A DNA stretch of 64,000 nucleotides, taken from Cladorrhinum sp. PSN259 (lineage: Eukaryota; Ascomycota; Sordariomycetes; Sordariales; Podosporaceae). The position numbers and the translations under genes are program-made. Shown here in pieces: positions 40,344 to 51,200 of the stretch. Positions within the stretch are counted from its first letter, which is position 1. Each line of letters opens with the position of its first letter. Location: positions 21,146 to 85,145 of the forward strand of contig MU867142.1 in NCBI GenBank assembly GCA_033725935.1, written 5' to 3'. The notes below the pieces were generated by a model. That model was given only the letters and a program-made list of their open reading frames with translations, had not been told where the DNA came from and ran no database searches.

Positions 40344-42386
40344 CTATCCCGACCCCTGAGAACCGAAAACAAACCCATACGTCGCCGGTTTCAAGGATTC
40401 CGGCACAAACGGTCCATACTTGGCGTCATCCACCCACTCGATGCCCAATATTTCAGCCAACTTCTTTGCGTTCTCTGTGCCCTTGTTGCCGACATTGCTC
40501 AGGAGGCTCTGAGCGAGGTACATGGGCTGGTGAGCTTCGCATGTCAACAACAAATATAAAGCCTGGATCATTGGACAAATCATATTCGCAGTTAGCAATT
40601 CTATTTATTATCTTTTTTTGTTAAAATTGGGGGCGGTTGTAAACATTACCCTTCCTGTCTTCCCACCAGCCAGACTCAAGGGCCACAGCGAAGGGTTAAC
40701 GGGCATGAAGCCGGCGCTTAACGCTACGTCGACGGCATCTTTGGCTACTTGCTCGAACTGGGCGATCCCGTCTCGGAGTTTGCGGAGGTCGGTGCAGCTG
40801 TTTTCGGATATTTGGCCGTCGAGAAATGTAACGAACCGTGAGAGGAGGAGAATGTCGGAGGGTGCTTCCGGGTGGGTTGGTTCTTTGCAGATGACGGCCA
40901 ACAGACTAATAGAGGCCGAAAGTGGGTAAGAGAGGAGTGTCCAGAGGGTTGTGAATGGAAGTTTTGGCGGGCATGATGAGATGAGGGTGGTAAGGATCGA
41001 GCGGGCGGAAGAACGGGACAGCGATTTGTGGTGGGCTGTTTGGGTGACTATTGCCTCATGAGTGGCGCCGGAACCCAAAAGTTGAAGTGTGAGGAGGCGG
41101 ACGTGAGCCCAGGATAGCATGGAGAGAGCGTTGAAGAAGTGAAGGTGGAGGATAAGAGTGGGTAGCTCAATTTCCTTCGACATGGTCATTGAAGGGCTCT
41201 CGTTGTCTGATGGTCGGATCTCGAGTGGGATTCGAGAGCGGAATTGGTTCAGTTCATGCTCGAGAAAGTCAAAGTCTGACGGTTGAGTTGTTGGGGAGTT
41301 GAGAAGGGCCGCGAGGCGTTGCTGAGCTTGAGCCAGCTCGGCGCGGAACCTGAAGACATCGTCGGCATTTGCCACCGTCTCGGGTGCTGGAGGAAGACGC
41401 GGGGCGGGCTGCAACTCTGAAGAGGTATGAGTAGGGGAAACTCCTGCGTTGAGGGATATCTCGGCATCGAGAGTAAAGGTTGCCCAGAAAATGCGGCTTT
41501 GATTCTCTTCATCGACCGGAGTTGGCACTCTCTCCTGGACGGTTCTGACTTGCAACATCCTGATTGCCGTTGAGAGTAGAATCGCCATTGTCCTCATGTC
41601 TCCTGATCTTCGGATGAACAGGATCATAGCCATGACTGCTTGTGCTGCGCTGAGACTCTCGCCCTGGAGCACGAGCTCGGGGAACACGGCATACGAGTTG
41701 CGGAAGAACACCCATCCGTACGCCCCGATCTTATGAAAGTAGTTGTTGTGCGACTTGAACAAAACTGCGCTGGCGATGATGGCGTTGAAAAGACCCTGCC
41801 ACCAGGAACTGGGTGCTAGGGCGAGGGCATCCTGACGCTTTGACAATAGGGCGCCAAACCAGGAGTTTTGCAAGAAGGGAAGCTCGATGCAGATGTCCTG
41901 TACGTTCTTCTCAAGCAGCCAGATCTCTGCCTCCTGCGCGGCCAAAGGAGAGAAACTAATTCTTTCCAGGGGTTTGGTGCACTCCTCTTCGTTCCAGCGG
42001 GTGAAACGGTCACTTATTGAGTCGAAGGGGGGGGTCATACCCTTTTGCTGGGCCGGCGATGGTGCGGGAGAGTTTTCATGCTGATTAGGTTGTATCTGCT
42101 CAGGGGTGACCGAAGTAGTGCCAGTGGTCTTTGACGATTCGGGCAACAATGACTCCACTGCAGCCAGTCGTTCCTCGAGTGCTTCGATCTTGCTCTTGCT
42201 TTTCCCCGGACCGCGAATCCTCCTGTTTTTAGCATACCCACAGAATTCATTCCGACTCGCACATTGTGAGCACGTGGGCCTTTCGCCATCGCATTTCACC
42301 TTGGCGTCTCGACATCGAAAGCAGGCCTGATAGACGCGTGGCGGTGGTGGCGGCTCCCGAATCCGTGTTTCTTGTGTTTCTTCCAT
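40344..42386 (-). CDS. Zn2Cys6 (fungal binuclear cluster) transcription factor
   Basis: Model: exon 1 42386-40650, intron 40649-40527 (GTAATG..CCAG, 123 nt), exon 2 40526-40344, giving 639 residues. The ATG at 42386 is the first in frame; the frame open further upstream begins only with GTG. The zinc cluster is C-x2-C-x6-C-x6-C-x2-C-x6-C at residues 22-49, followed by a basic linker and a coiled coil (KIEALEERLAAVESLLPES). The middle region has the layout of the fungal regulatory domain (about 160-560). Without the intron the protein would stop at ...NFNKKR; the extra exon has clear coding quality (LAEILGIEWVDDAKYG), so I prefer the spliced form. It is divergent from the NmrA-like gene 432 bp away and could regulate it. 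Confidence 0.85.
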
Positions 42387-42818
42387 TGATGGTGATGATG
42401 AAGGACACACGTAATTGCGGACGTAGAAAGTTTCCGGACGCGATGCTTACCACTGATGCCTGACTGTCGGATGCAATTATTTGTAGGATTTGCCAAGTCT
42501 CTTGCTGAGAAATAACAAAGCAGGGGCACCGTTGCTCCATTTGCCCAATCATCTTCTCGAAATAAAAACGGGGCTCCCGTGCGGAATCAATTTGGTTCCG
42601 AACCCATTTGTCAATACCACCCCCTGAAGGAAGGCCATGGTCTAAGCTGAGGCGGTCGTTACAGGATGGCCGTTCTCGACATCACCAAGTATAAAAGTAT
42701 CAACATACCCAGAGCTTGTGACAATATCTCCATCAAATCAACAACATCTACACAAACACCCTGAACAACCCAGACATAAATCTTTACTCACAAAACTCCC
42801 CCAAGCAAAATCATCGCA
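42387..42818. promoter_or_regulatory. Bidirectional promoter region, Zn2Cys6 factor and NmrA-like gene
   Basis: The two ATG codons are 432 bp apart and point away from each other. A TATAAAAG lies near 42690-42697 on the plus strand, about 125 bp before the NmrA-like ATG, followed by a CA-rich leader. No CGG-spaced binding sites were identified with confidence. Confidence 0.45.
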
Positions 42819-43843
42819 ATGGCAATCGTCGCAGTCGCAGGTGGAACCGGCAACGTTGGCCGCGCCATCGTTGAAGCCATCTTGGCCACCGGGAAGCACC
42901 AAGTCAAGATTCTCTCTCGCAAGGTAATTAATCACCTCTTCCATCTTCCACCAACAGAACCCTAACCCCATATCTTCAGGCCAACCCAGCCCTCTCCGCC
43001 GAGATAGGCGCACCAATCCTCGAAGTCGACTATTCCTCCGTCCCCTCCATCGTCCAGGTCCTCGAATCCCACAAGATCGACACCCTAATCTCCACAATCG
43101 CGATGCACAGTCCGGACGGGACCGCCCCTCACGAGATCGAACTCATCCGCGCCGCCGACCTCTCCGCCGTCACAACCCGCCTCATCTCAAGCGAGTGGGG
43201 CATTCCAGTCTCCGAGTCCCGTGTCGGCACCATCCCCTCGGTCCCGCACAAGCTCGCAGCCTGGGAGGAACTCCAAAAGACGACGAGCCTAGAGTACACC
43301 GTCTTCCACAACGGGTACTTTATGGATTACTGGGGCATTCCCAACTACCCTTCCTACCTCGCTCGCGTCCCGCTGGTGACGTGGATTGATATTGCGCACA
43401 ACGCTGCCGCCATCCCGGGCGACGGGAACGTGTACAGTCACTTCACGCACACGAGCGACGTCGCCAAGTTCGTGGCTGCCAGTTTGGACTTGGCAAGAGG
43501 GACATGGGAGAAGAGAACGTTTGTCTACGGCGACCGTCTGACGTGGAATCAGTTTTTGAGACTGGCGGAGGAAGCCAAGGGGGTGAAGTTCGACGTGGTG
43601 TACGACAACGTCGAGAATCTGAAGAAGGGCCAAGTGACGGAACTTCCGGGACAAAAGGCCCTGTATGAATTTATTCCCAAGGAAGCGCTGCAGGGGCTGG
43701 CGGCCGTCTTTGGGATCTGGTTCGCCGAGGGCCAGATTGATCTCAAGCCTGGCGATCACGGCCAGACGTTTTTGAACGAAAAGGTCGGCATTGAGACCTT
43801 GAAGGTTAAAGAGATGTTGGAGAAGGCTTGGAAGAAGGTTTAG
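42819..43843 (+). CDS. NmrA-like / isoflavone-reductase-like NAD(P)-binding protein
   Basis: Model: exon 1 42819-42923, a 56-nt intron 42924-42979 (GTAATT..TCAG), exon 2 42980-43843, giving 322 residues. The N-terminus MAIVAVAGGTGNVGRAIVEA has the GxxGxxG dinucleotide motif of the atypical short-chain dehydrogenase (NmrA) group. LESHKIDTLISTIAMHS and RLISSEWGIP match the second strand and the substrate-side loop. The Tyr-x-x-x-Lys pair of classical SDRs is not evident. NmrA-like proteins can be redox sensors that bind transcription factors or small reductases. The divergent Zn2Cys6 gene makes a regulatory or substrate-specific pair plausible. Confidence 0.87.
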
Positions 43844-44807
43844 ATTGATGATGGCTCTGGTTGTTTGCAGTTTGTCAGCGGGGTTTTTTTTTTTTTTTTA
43901 GTTGAATTCGCTTTATTTTTGTGGTGGTTAGTCGTTATTGGTACACAGACAAGTTGGGGGGATGAATTTCGTGGTTACTAGATAGATTTGAGTTTTGATT
44001 TGAAATATATTTTTGATATTTCGTGTTCTTTCCCCTAATGATGACTGAAAGTGCCGTCTTGTCGTGGCTCAGATTTGCTATTTTGTCATCAGCAGATTTG
44101 AAGCTCTCAAAGGGTTTGCGTGAAGTGGTTTTGGGTTGGGGAACCGAAACATGGCTGAGGATATTGTGGTGCAGCTTGCTGGGTTGAGTTTGCCTTTTGT
44201 TTTGACTACTAGAGGAGGAGGAGTGCCGGAAAGTGGAAGGACAGTGTGAGCGGTTTTGGCAGTGATACTACTGAGGAGGTGAGAGCCTCGAGGAGTTGGG
44301 GGGGGTATGTGTTTGTTGGGGAGGCCTACTGTCATGGTGACATGAATGGAATTTGTGGTAACTTATTGACCAAGGATATTCCTATAGAGGAAATTGTTTT
44401 TCGATGACGAGTTGATTTGTTGATTTGCAACTAAAGGTTTACTTGTTGGCACCACAAAAGGGGTTCAGGGGTTCAAGGGAAAGGATCTACGAAACTTACA
44501 TCGCATATGAAGGCACAGGCAACTATGAACAGGGGTCGTTTTAATAAACGCAATCCGTGTTGTCGTGGTCAAACACTCTGCTGGCCAAGAAGGGGAGTGT
44601 GCGCCTTCGGGAGCGGGGGTGGCGGCCTTGTTCCTGCTAGGAGATAACACGTAGGCTTCTTATTCGCTAGGTGATGCAAGAGTGCTTTCCGCAAACCTGG
44701 GTGCGGCTGAGGGAACTGAAACTATGCAAAAGGGGCTACAATCACCACCACGACCCCAACTTTGAATTTTTATTCACCCTCATTCTTCAAACAAGACACA
44801 TGTCACG
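43844..44807. other. Intergenic
   Basis: No supported gene. A T run lies near 43887-43899. This is the promoter side of the second HET gene. Confidence 0.5.
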
Positions 44808-47342
44808 ATGAACACGAACAGACTCTGCGAGCGTTGCTCCAATATCTCCTTCACGCCTCTGCATCAAACCCCTTACTCCTTCCGCGCGACAGCGGACCCG
44901 GCCGTCGTCAGACAATACCGATCACTTCTGTTCTACTTCCACCACTGCTGCATTCCATGCATCGCGGCAGCAGGAAAAGATGGCAAGTGTCGATTGTGCG
45001 CATTCTTCATGGCAAAGTGGCACATGTCGCAAACAAAATCGACCGAGGAACCCGACCGACTTTGTGCGGCCCTTGATCTTCCCGGCGCCGGGGTATGGGT
45101 GATTCTGACACAGAGCCCCGGAGCGATGGCGACCACCGTTGACGGCCGCCGCTTCAGGGGTCGACGGCAGGAAGAAAATTGGAATGCGAGCTTTACATTT
45201 CACTACGACAAGGTTAAATTCAGCATTGACCTGACGCCTCTCCCTGGTCCGTTCAAAGACATCTACCTGACCTGTCCGCCGAAAGAGACCGACGGCATGC
45301 GCAGAGAGGATGACCCGGCTTGGTTTGCCATCACCAAGAAGCTCGCGCGAGCTTGGTACGATGAATGCACACGGCCTCTGAATGCAGGAGGCTACCACGC
45401 CCACTGTCGGGCGTCTAATGCTGAAGAAGGAAGCGCCTTTATGCCGCGCCGCTTGATTCACGTGGGAACTGGATCTTTCCTTTCACCTCGCATTGTTGAC
45501 TCGGAGGGTTACGGACTACTGGCCCATCCAGCGCCGTACCTCACTCTGAGCTATTGTTGGGGGGAAACCCAAAGGTTGAAGCTTGTCAAGGGCAACTTGG
45601 ACACTCTCAAGAAGCGACTTCCAGTAGAGGAGCTGTCCTTGACCATTCAAGACGCAATCAAGGTCACTAAGGCGCTCGATTTCCGATGGCTATGGGTTGA
45701 TGCACTCTGCATTTTGCAGGACGACGACGACGACAAGGACACGCAGCTGCCCTTGATGAGCTACATCTACAAGCGGTCTGCCCTCACAATTGCGGCCTCC
45801 ATCGGTGCCGATGCTGACGCCGGCTTGTTCCCGAAAGCTCGGCCTGGATGGTGGAGACCCTGTCCGGTCTACTCGGAAGTCAAAGAGGACGGGACTGCGT
45901 TGCCTCTGTTTGCCGTTATTCCAGGAAATGCTCAGAGTCTTGCCGTCCAACGCACACCCCTCGATTCGAGAGCCTGGATTTTCCAAGAAGACCTCTTGGC
46001 GACACGCACGCTCAAGTTCTGCCCTGAGGGTATCCGATGGTCCTGCGTGACGTTTTGCATGTCCGAGGCTCACCCGTCCAAGCCGGAATTCCACCCATCG
46101 TTTAGGACCGACAACAATCTTCGCACCTGGGTGCACCAGCCGGACTGGAAGCCCACCTGGCACGAGGTTTTGGATCCCAGGCGGCGATACTTTGAGGACT
46201 GGTACGCTGCCGTTTCGCACTTCACGATCCGCCGGATAAAGTTCTCGTCGGACCGACTGCCGGCACTGGCTGGGCTGGCGGGTTGGATGCATTCCCTCCG
46301 GGGAAGCACATACGTCCAGGGGCTGTGGAAAGAGGATCTCGAGTACGGACTGCTGTGGTTCGCAACCAAGCCGCGGGATGACAGGAACGTCAACGGTGAT
46401 ATCGAACTCCAGGACTGGATGACCGGGGATGAGCATTACCGCGTGGCACCGGCGAGCGGCTCAGCACCCTTTGCGGCATCTACCACTACCGCCGTCACGA
46501 GTCAGCAATCCTTTTTCCTCGACCAAGCAGGTCTTGATCCGGAGCAATTTATTTCGCTGAGTTTTCTCGAACTTTCGTTGTCGTCGATCAAAACAGGAAT
46601 CCCGTCGTGGTCTTGGGCGGCTGCGGACAAGGCAGAAATTCAGTTTCTGTATGGTCTCGGAAGTCTCACAGCGCAAGGGACGGCCATGGCAAAGTGCTTT
46701 GCGGTAAATTGCAAGACGCCACAGCCCGGCAATCCCTACACGGCGGCGAGCCGTGGCCACATCTTTCTCCGAGGTGTCCTAAAGCGCTTCAAGATCCGCA
46801 CAAGAAGGGTCGACACGCATTTGGCAGAGTATCAGTTCCCCCTCGTAGCACAGGGTGCATGGACTGTAGAGTTGTATCTGGAAACCGCGGTTGTTCCCTT
46901 GGTGGTGGGATTCGCAGCTCTAGACAACGATCCAGAGGAGACAGGGCTCGATCACAAAGAACTAGATGTGCTTCTGCTGCGCGACGATACCAGAGAGCTT
47001 TCTGGGAGAGAATTGGTGACGCCCTCGGGGTATTTGAAACCACGCAGCACTCTCCCGTTGGTGATACCTTACAAGAGGACTGGTCCATTTGTGACTGTGA
47101 CGAGAGCAGAGGGCACCATGAGAGCAGGGATGAGCTTAACAGCGACTCAGCACGATGGAACTCAGATCAATATTCAACAGCCGGGAAATCGTCGGTACGT
47201 GACTGCCCTGCTCCTGCAGCGAGCTAACGCCAATAATGATCGAGCATTCCTGAGGGTTGGGCTTTGCCAGATGTACCACTCTATCTGGGAAAAGGAGTTG
47301 GTTAATGAGGATCTGAGGCAGACTGATGTTATTGTTTTTTGA
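44808..47342 (+). CDS. HET-domain protein with Cys-rich N-terminus
   Basis: A single-exon frame of 844 residues. The first 75 residues contain CERC, HHCCIPC and CRLC pairs that could bind zinc. The HET domain starts at about residue 243 (YLTLSYCWGETQRLKLV), followed by WLWVDALCILQDD and YIYKRSALTIAASIGADADA, then SRAWIFQEDLLATRTLKF, the standard order for long HET proteins. The C-terminal half has no recognised domain but ends in the usual S-W-S-W region (GIPSWSWAAADK). It is not closely similar to the HET gene at 17729-19801. Likely role: self/non-self recognition and cell death on hyphal fusion. Confidence 0.9.
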   Translation: MNTNRLCERCSNISFTPLHQTPYSFRATADPAVVRQYRSLLFYFHHCCIPCIAAAGKDGKCRLCAFFMAKWHMSQTKSTEEPDRLCAALDLPGAGVWVILTQSPGAMATTVDGRRFRGRRQEENWNASFTFHYDKVKFSIDLTPLPGPFKDIYLTCPPKETDGMRREDDPAWFAITKKLARAWYDECTRPLNAGGYHAHCRASNAEEGSAFMPRRLIHVGTGSFLSPRIVDSEGYGLLAHPAPYLTLSYCWGETQRLKLVKGNLDTLKKRLPVEELSLTIQDAIKVTKALDFRWLWVDALCILQDDDDDKDTQLPLMSYIYKRSALTIAASIGADADAGLFPKARPGWWRPCPVYSEVKEDGTALPLFAVIPGNAQSLAVQRTPLDSRAWIFQEDLLATRTLKFCPEGIRWSCVTFCMSEAHPSKPEFHPSFRTDNNLRTWVHQPDWKPTWHEVLDPRRRYFEDWYAAVSHFTIRRIKFSSDRLPALAGLAGWMHSLRGSTYVQGLWKEDLEYGLLWFATKPRDDRNVNGDIELQDWMTGDEHYRVAPASGSAPFAASTTTAVTSQQSFFLDQAGLDPEQFISLSFLELSLSSIKTGIPSWSWAAADKAEIQFLYGLGSLTAQGTAMAKCFAVNCKTPQPGNPYTAASRGHIFLRGVLKRFKIRTRRVDTHLAEYQFPLVAQGAWTVELYLETAVVPLVVGFAALDNDPEETGLDHKELDVLLLRDDTRELSGRELVTPSGYLKPRSTLPLVIPYKRTGPFVTVTRAEGTMRAGMSLTATQHDGTQINIQQPGNRRYVTALLLQRANANNDRAFLRVGLCQMYHSIWEKELVNEDLRQTDVIVF

Positions 47343-47605
47343 GAATGTAAATGGACAGGGGCTCTTAATAATGACCAAGACCTTTGTGAAAAGTCCTCTG
47401 CTGCATAATAATTTCCCGCCATGGTTCATGATAGAGTAGGCTCTAGATAGACCTGAGATTGCCAGAGCTCAGAGAATGAGCAGATTTCAACAGAGCGAGC
47501 CCCAAAGAAAAAGAAGAGAAATGACTGTACATGGATAAACTTACTCTGGGGAAGAGAGAAAAAGTCGCCGATGACCGTGGTCAGCTTGCCTAGCATTATT
47601 ACTTA

Positions 47606-50062
47606 CTACTCCTCCGCCAACCACACAACCCGCGGCTCAAATCCGCTCAAACCCTTGTAATCTTCCCCCTCCAACACTTGCCCAATATAATCCTCATGCT
47701 GTGGCGGCACCTGTGCCGCCAGGCTTAGCTGAGCTTTCGCATGGAGCTTCTGCAACGCTCTGATTCCTGAAGGGGCAGCCTCCTCCTGCGCGGCGGAAAC
47801 GGCGGACTACAAGGGAGGAGGAGGAGGAGGATGATGATGATACTTGACTTGTCAAACTCTGGCACCGAATGGCGAGTGTTGCGGGTCTTGGAAGAGCGCT
47901 TATGGACAGCGGCGGCGCCCCCGGCTCGCTACTGTGGTTCTTTGCTTCCAGACTTGGAACCACGTGGGGATCCGGCTCGGCGAGAGAAGTGGTCCACGCG
48001 TTCAAAAAATCCTGGCCCCGCTGATCCATGATCTGAATCGTCCCCAGCTGCGTCATCTCCAGCAGATCTTTGCCAGGAGTGAAGGGCATCTTGGTTGCGA
48101 ACGGCAGGGTGTATCCAAATTCGTCCAAGGGCAGAGGTCGGTATATGCGTCTTCGCGACTCGGCTAGCGAAAGATAGTCCTGGAGGGCCGGCACAGGATC
48201 ATTATTGATACGGTTGGCGACAGCGGCCAGATAGTCCCGGATCATCTGCTGGAAGTCCTCTAACGTCTTGTCGAGCAGCTGCAAGAATTGAGACTCGGGG
48301 GCATCTGGCTCGCCGGCTTTCGACGATTTCTTAACATTGGCGATAAAGTTTTGCTCCAAATCGTAGCTCTTCCCGTTGAAGTTGGTCGTCTGTGGAACAT
48401 ACTGCATCAATATGCCGCGCTTCCAGGAGTAGATGGGATTCCAAAAGTCGAGCATCATAATGGCGTAGAATGTATGTGTGGAGAAAAGTCCGATAAAAGA
48501 CGGCTGGGCCTTGTTGTCGTTGACTTTGAAGATGTGCTGGGACTTGGCTACGCCTTGCGCGTCCTCGTGCGAAGCCTGCAGAAAGTTGAACGGCGACACA
48601 CCCTCGCCTGCAAGAGCTATTTTATAGCCTACATCCGGGTGGTCGGGTTCATCTCGCCTGTCTCCCCCAAGAGACTGCCACGGCAGAGTGAAATCAGGCT
48701 TTGTGGGTGGCTGCTTATCAGGGTTCAGCTCTTGGATCAGCGAGAGCCCGAGATTATTCGCTGCCGCGATGCAGTCGCTCTGATTGAAGGTCGCATTCAT
48801 CTTGATATCTGAGGGCTGAAGACCCAATCAAGAAGCACCAGTCAGTGAATACTATTCACCGGAAGCGAGCCACAGACTGGAGCAGGGGTTATGCTTGCTT
48901 ACAATCAAGTCAAAGTTCTGGAGCAGTTCATTGTCGTAAAAGTGGTCGTACGGCAAGGCGTACACGCCTGGTTGGCCTGCGGATACTGCCGCTCCGATGT
49001 TGATGGTTGTTGTCAAGAACATATGAGCCGTCCAGCGTGGGATGTTGGTTGGGCTCTGTAGGGGCTTTGAAGGAGTCTGCGTGGTGTCGATGAAGTCATT
49101 CTTAAGCCTCTTCCCGAACCAGTTGGAAATACCTGATCTCACGGCAGTCTCAAGCTCGCCGGGACTGGATTTGACGCTCGATAGAAGTCCTAGTCCGGGC
49201 GTGGTAATGTAGGGGGCCTTCTCAAAAGTCGTGACGTCGTCCGGAGCGAAACACGACTGGAAGGAGCCTGAGAGACTGTACCAGTGCAGCCAGGGCCTGG
49301 TAGGATGGTCAGCACCGGCAAAACATCAAGGCCACGGGATTAAAAATGCTGGCTTTACCTGTGCAGTTCCTTCATGATGCAGCACCCGTTGACATGGCCG
49401 TTGAAGGGGCCCAGATACTCATTCGCCCCAAAGGCATCCATTGATTTTCCAAAGTAGTTCCAGACCGATTCAGGGCCGGTGCCGTTGACAAGATCATTCT
49501 AGACCGTCTTGATGAGCGATACATGCCGGGGGCCGTTTATGGGTACAGCAAGTGAAATAGGAGTACGAACCTGATAAAATCTGAATTCTGAGCCATTCCA
49601 AGACGCCACCTGGAGAAAGGATTCATTTCGGTTTTCGGAATACAGCAAGCGCGACCCCACGATGCACAGCGTCCAGGACGAGCCGAAGAAAGATTTGCCG
49701 GCCTGGCAGACCAGCGTCACCAGACGTATGTGGGGATTGAACCAAGGCCAGTCTGGTGTCTCGCCTGCCTGGATGAAGCTCCCGTCTGCGATCATGAAAG
49801 TCGACATCTTGTACTGGGCCGGAGACTGCTGGGAGCCAGCTTCATGCCGTTAGTGCGAATTGAATCAAAGCTGGAAAGGCTTCTTACTCCAGTAAGGCAA
49901 AACAAGGGCATCAAATGACCGAGCCAAACCGTTGCTCCCTTCTTGTAGCCACTGTCCAAAGTAATCGATGAAATTGGCCGCCAAGAAGGCAGCGTCAGCT
50001 CGAGTGTCAACATCAGGGCTGCCATCCCGTGTGAATTGGCGCCAGTACAGAGGGACAGACAT
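47606..50062 (-). CDS. Large protein of unknown family, divergent partner of 51201-52748
   Basis: Multi-exon model (minus): exons 50062-49888 (5' end uncertain), 49839-49571, 49498-49359, 49296-48903, 48815-47964 and 47806-47606, about 676 residues, all phases consistent. The first intron ends in AAG after a CTAAC branch. The donor of the last intron is uncertain (GTGGTT at 47963 gives a consistent phase; a CTCCTC pyrimidine tract precedes the acceptor). The coding signal continues upstream of the ATG at 50062 to about 50160 (SIIPPAHTGTRFTTRQ), so a short 5' exon is probably missed. Conspicuous motifs: GCCIMKELHRPWLHWYS, IPRWTAHMFLTTTINIG, FWNPIYSWKRGILMQYVPQT. No signal peptide, no membrane span, no known catalytic motif. 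I do not recognise the family. Confidence 0.6.
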
Positions 50063-51200
50063 GCCGGCTTGGAAGCAACCAAACAGCAATGTAAAGAGGT
50101 GCGATTGCCGAGTTGTGAAGCGGGTGCCAGTGTGGGCTGGCGGGATTATGGAATAGTGCTGGCGGAATTTGATCACGGGAAGAGACGAGCGTGATATATA
50201 ATGATATCGTCACAACCACTATGTAAGTTGATACCTGATATCATCAAGAGAACATATCCTAGGAGCGAGAATAGAGCGGGGGCTGGTCACCGGCCCTTGG
50301 TACAAGGCAACTCCCCGGGCGTTGTGCGGAAGCTCGTACCTGTACCACTTAGGACTCGTGTCTGTAAGTACCGGCTGTCCCATACTACGGCTATTATTTG
50401 TTCAAAATACTGTCCGGGCGTCCTTGGAAAGTCCCTGTACATGTCAATACTCTGATCTCCGAGCAAAGAAGCCTGTGAACAAGGAAGGTGCTGGCAGGCA
50501 CACAGATATCGGAAACCGCACTCCTCGTTTCGCCGATCACAATGAGACGGTGAGAAGCCCGCTCTTCCTTTGCCTTAATCGCGGGAGTAGTTTTGTTGCA
50601 TGCATTAACACGGCTGCGTCAGAATCAGTTCGGCCAGTCTCTAATTAGCAGTTCAATCTGGAGCCTTGAGTGGTGTGACGTCTGCAAGCCCACCAGATGG
50701 GCTGAGGTGAGATGAACTTGGGTGACACAGCTTATAAATAAGTATGCAGTAAGCTCATAACTCGTTTAGGGAGCGGGGTATGGCGAGGCGGGATTGATGG
50801 TTGTGCGCCATGTCTGCTGTTTCGGGCGCTACTTGCAGTTCTTCACGTCGTCAAGTGAGACCTACCAGCTTGGATTGGCTATCTCGGAACCAGTTGCTTA
50901 TGATTGTGCGAGAACGGCAAATTCTCAATGGTCAAGAACGACCGGTTCCCCGCTGTGGCGGGCACCCAGGAAGCTGAACAGAGACATGTGTGTGTGAGTT
51001 ACCAGACGTCTATGCCAAGCAGTTGCAATTGAAATCTGAGTAAAGTTTCGTCACTAATCGCTGAGCCGTCTGGTTATAAATGCGGGTGTCTTTGACGAGA
51101 ATGAGTTCTGTCAAGTTGAGTTTGACACAATTCCACAAAGAAATCCCAGTTCTTCATCTTTGATTTGCTTCCACGACTGCAATTTAGTCAAAGTTTCAAC
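50063..51200. promoter_or_regulatory. Shared upstream region of the unknown divergent pair
   Basis: About 1.1 kb between the two divergent genes; a missing 5' exon of the minus gene may lie in it. A TATAAATA occurs at about 50732-50739 and a TATAAATG at 51076-51083, the latter about 125 bp before the ATG at 51201. No other gene is supported. Confidence 0.4.

Noticed and set aside
44078..44650. Two minus-strand frames between the NmrA-like and HET genes
   Set aside because: Irregular composition, no domain, no splice continuation.
50201..50648. Plus-strand frames in the divergent promoter region
   Set aside because: No recognisable domain and overlapping alternative frames; more likely upstream regulatory DNA or part of a missed 5' exon of the minus gene.
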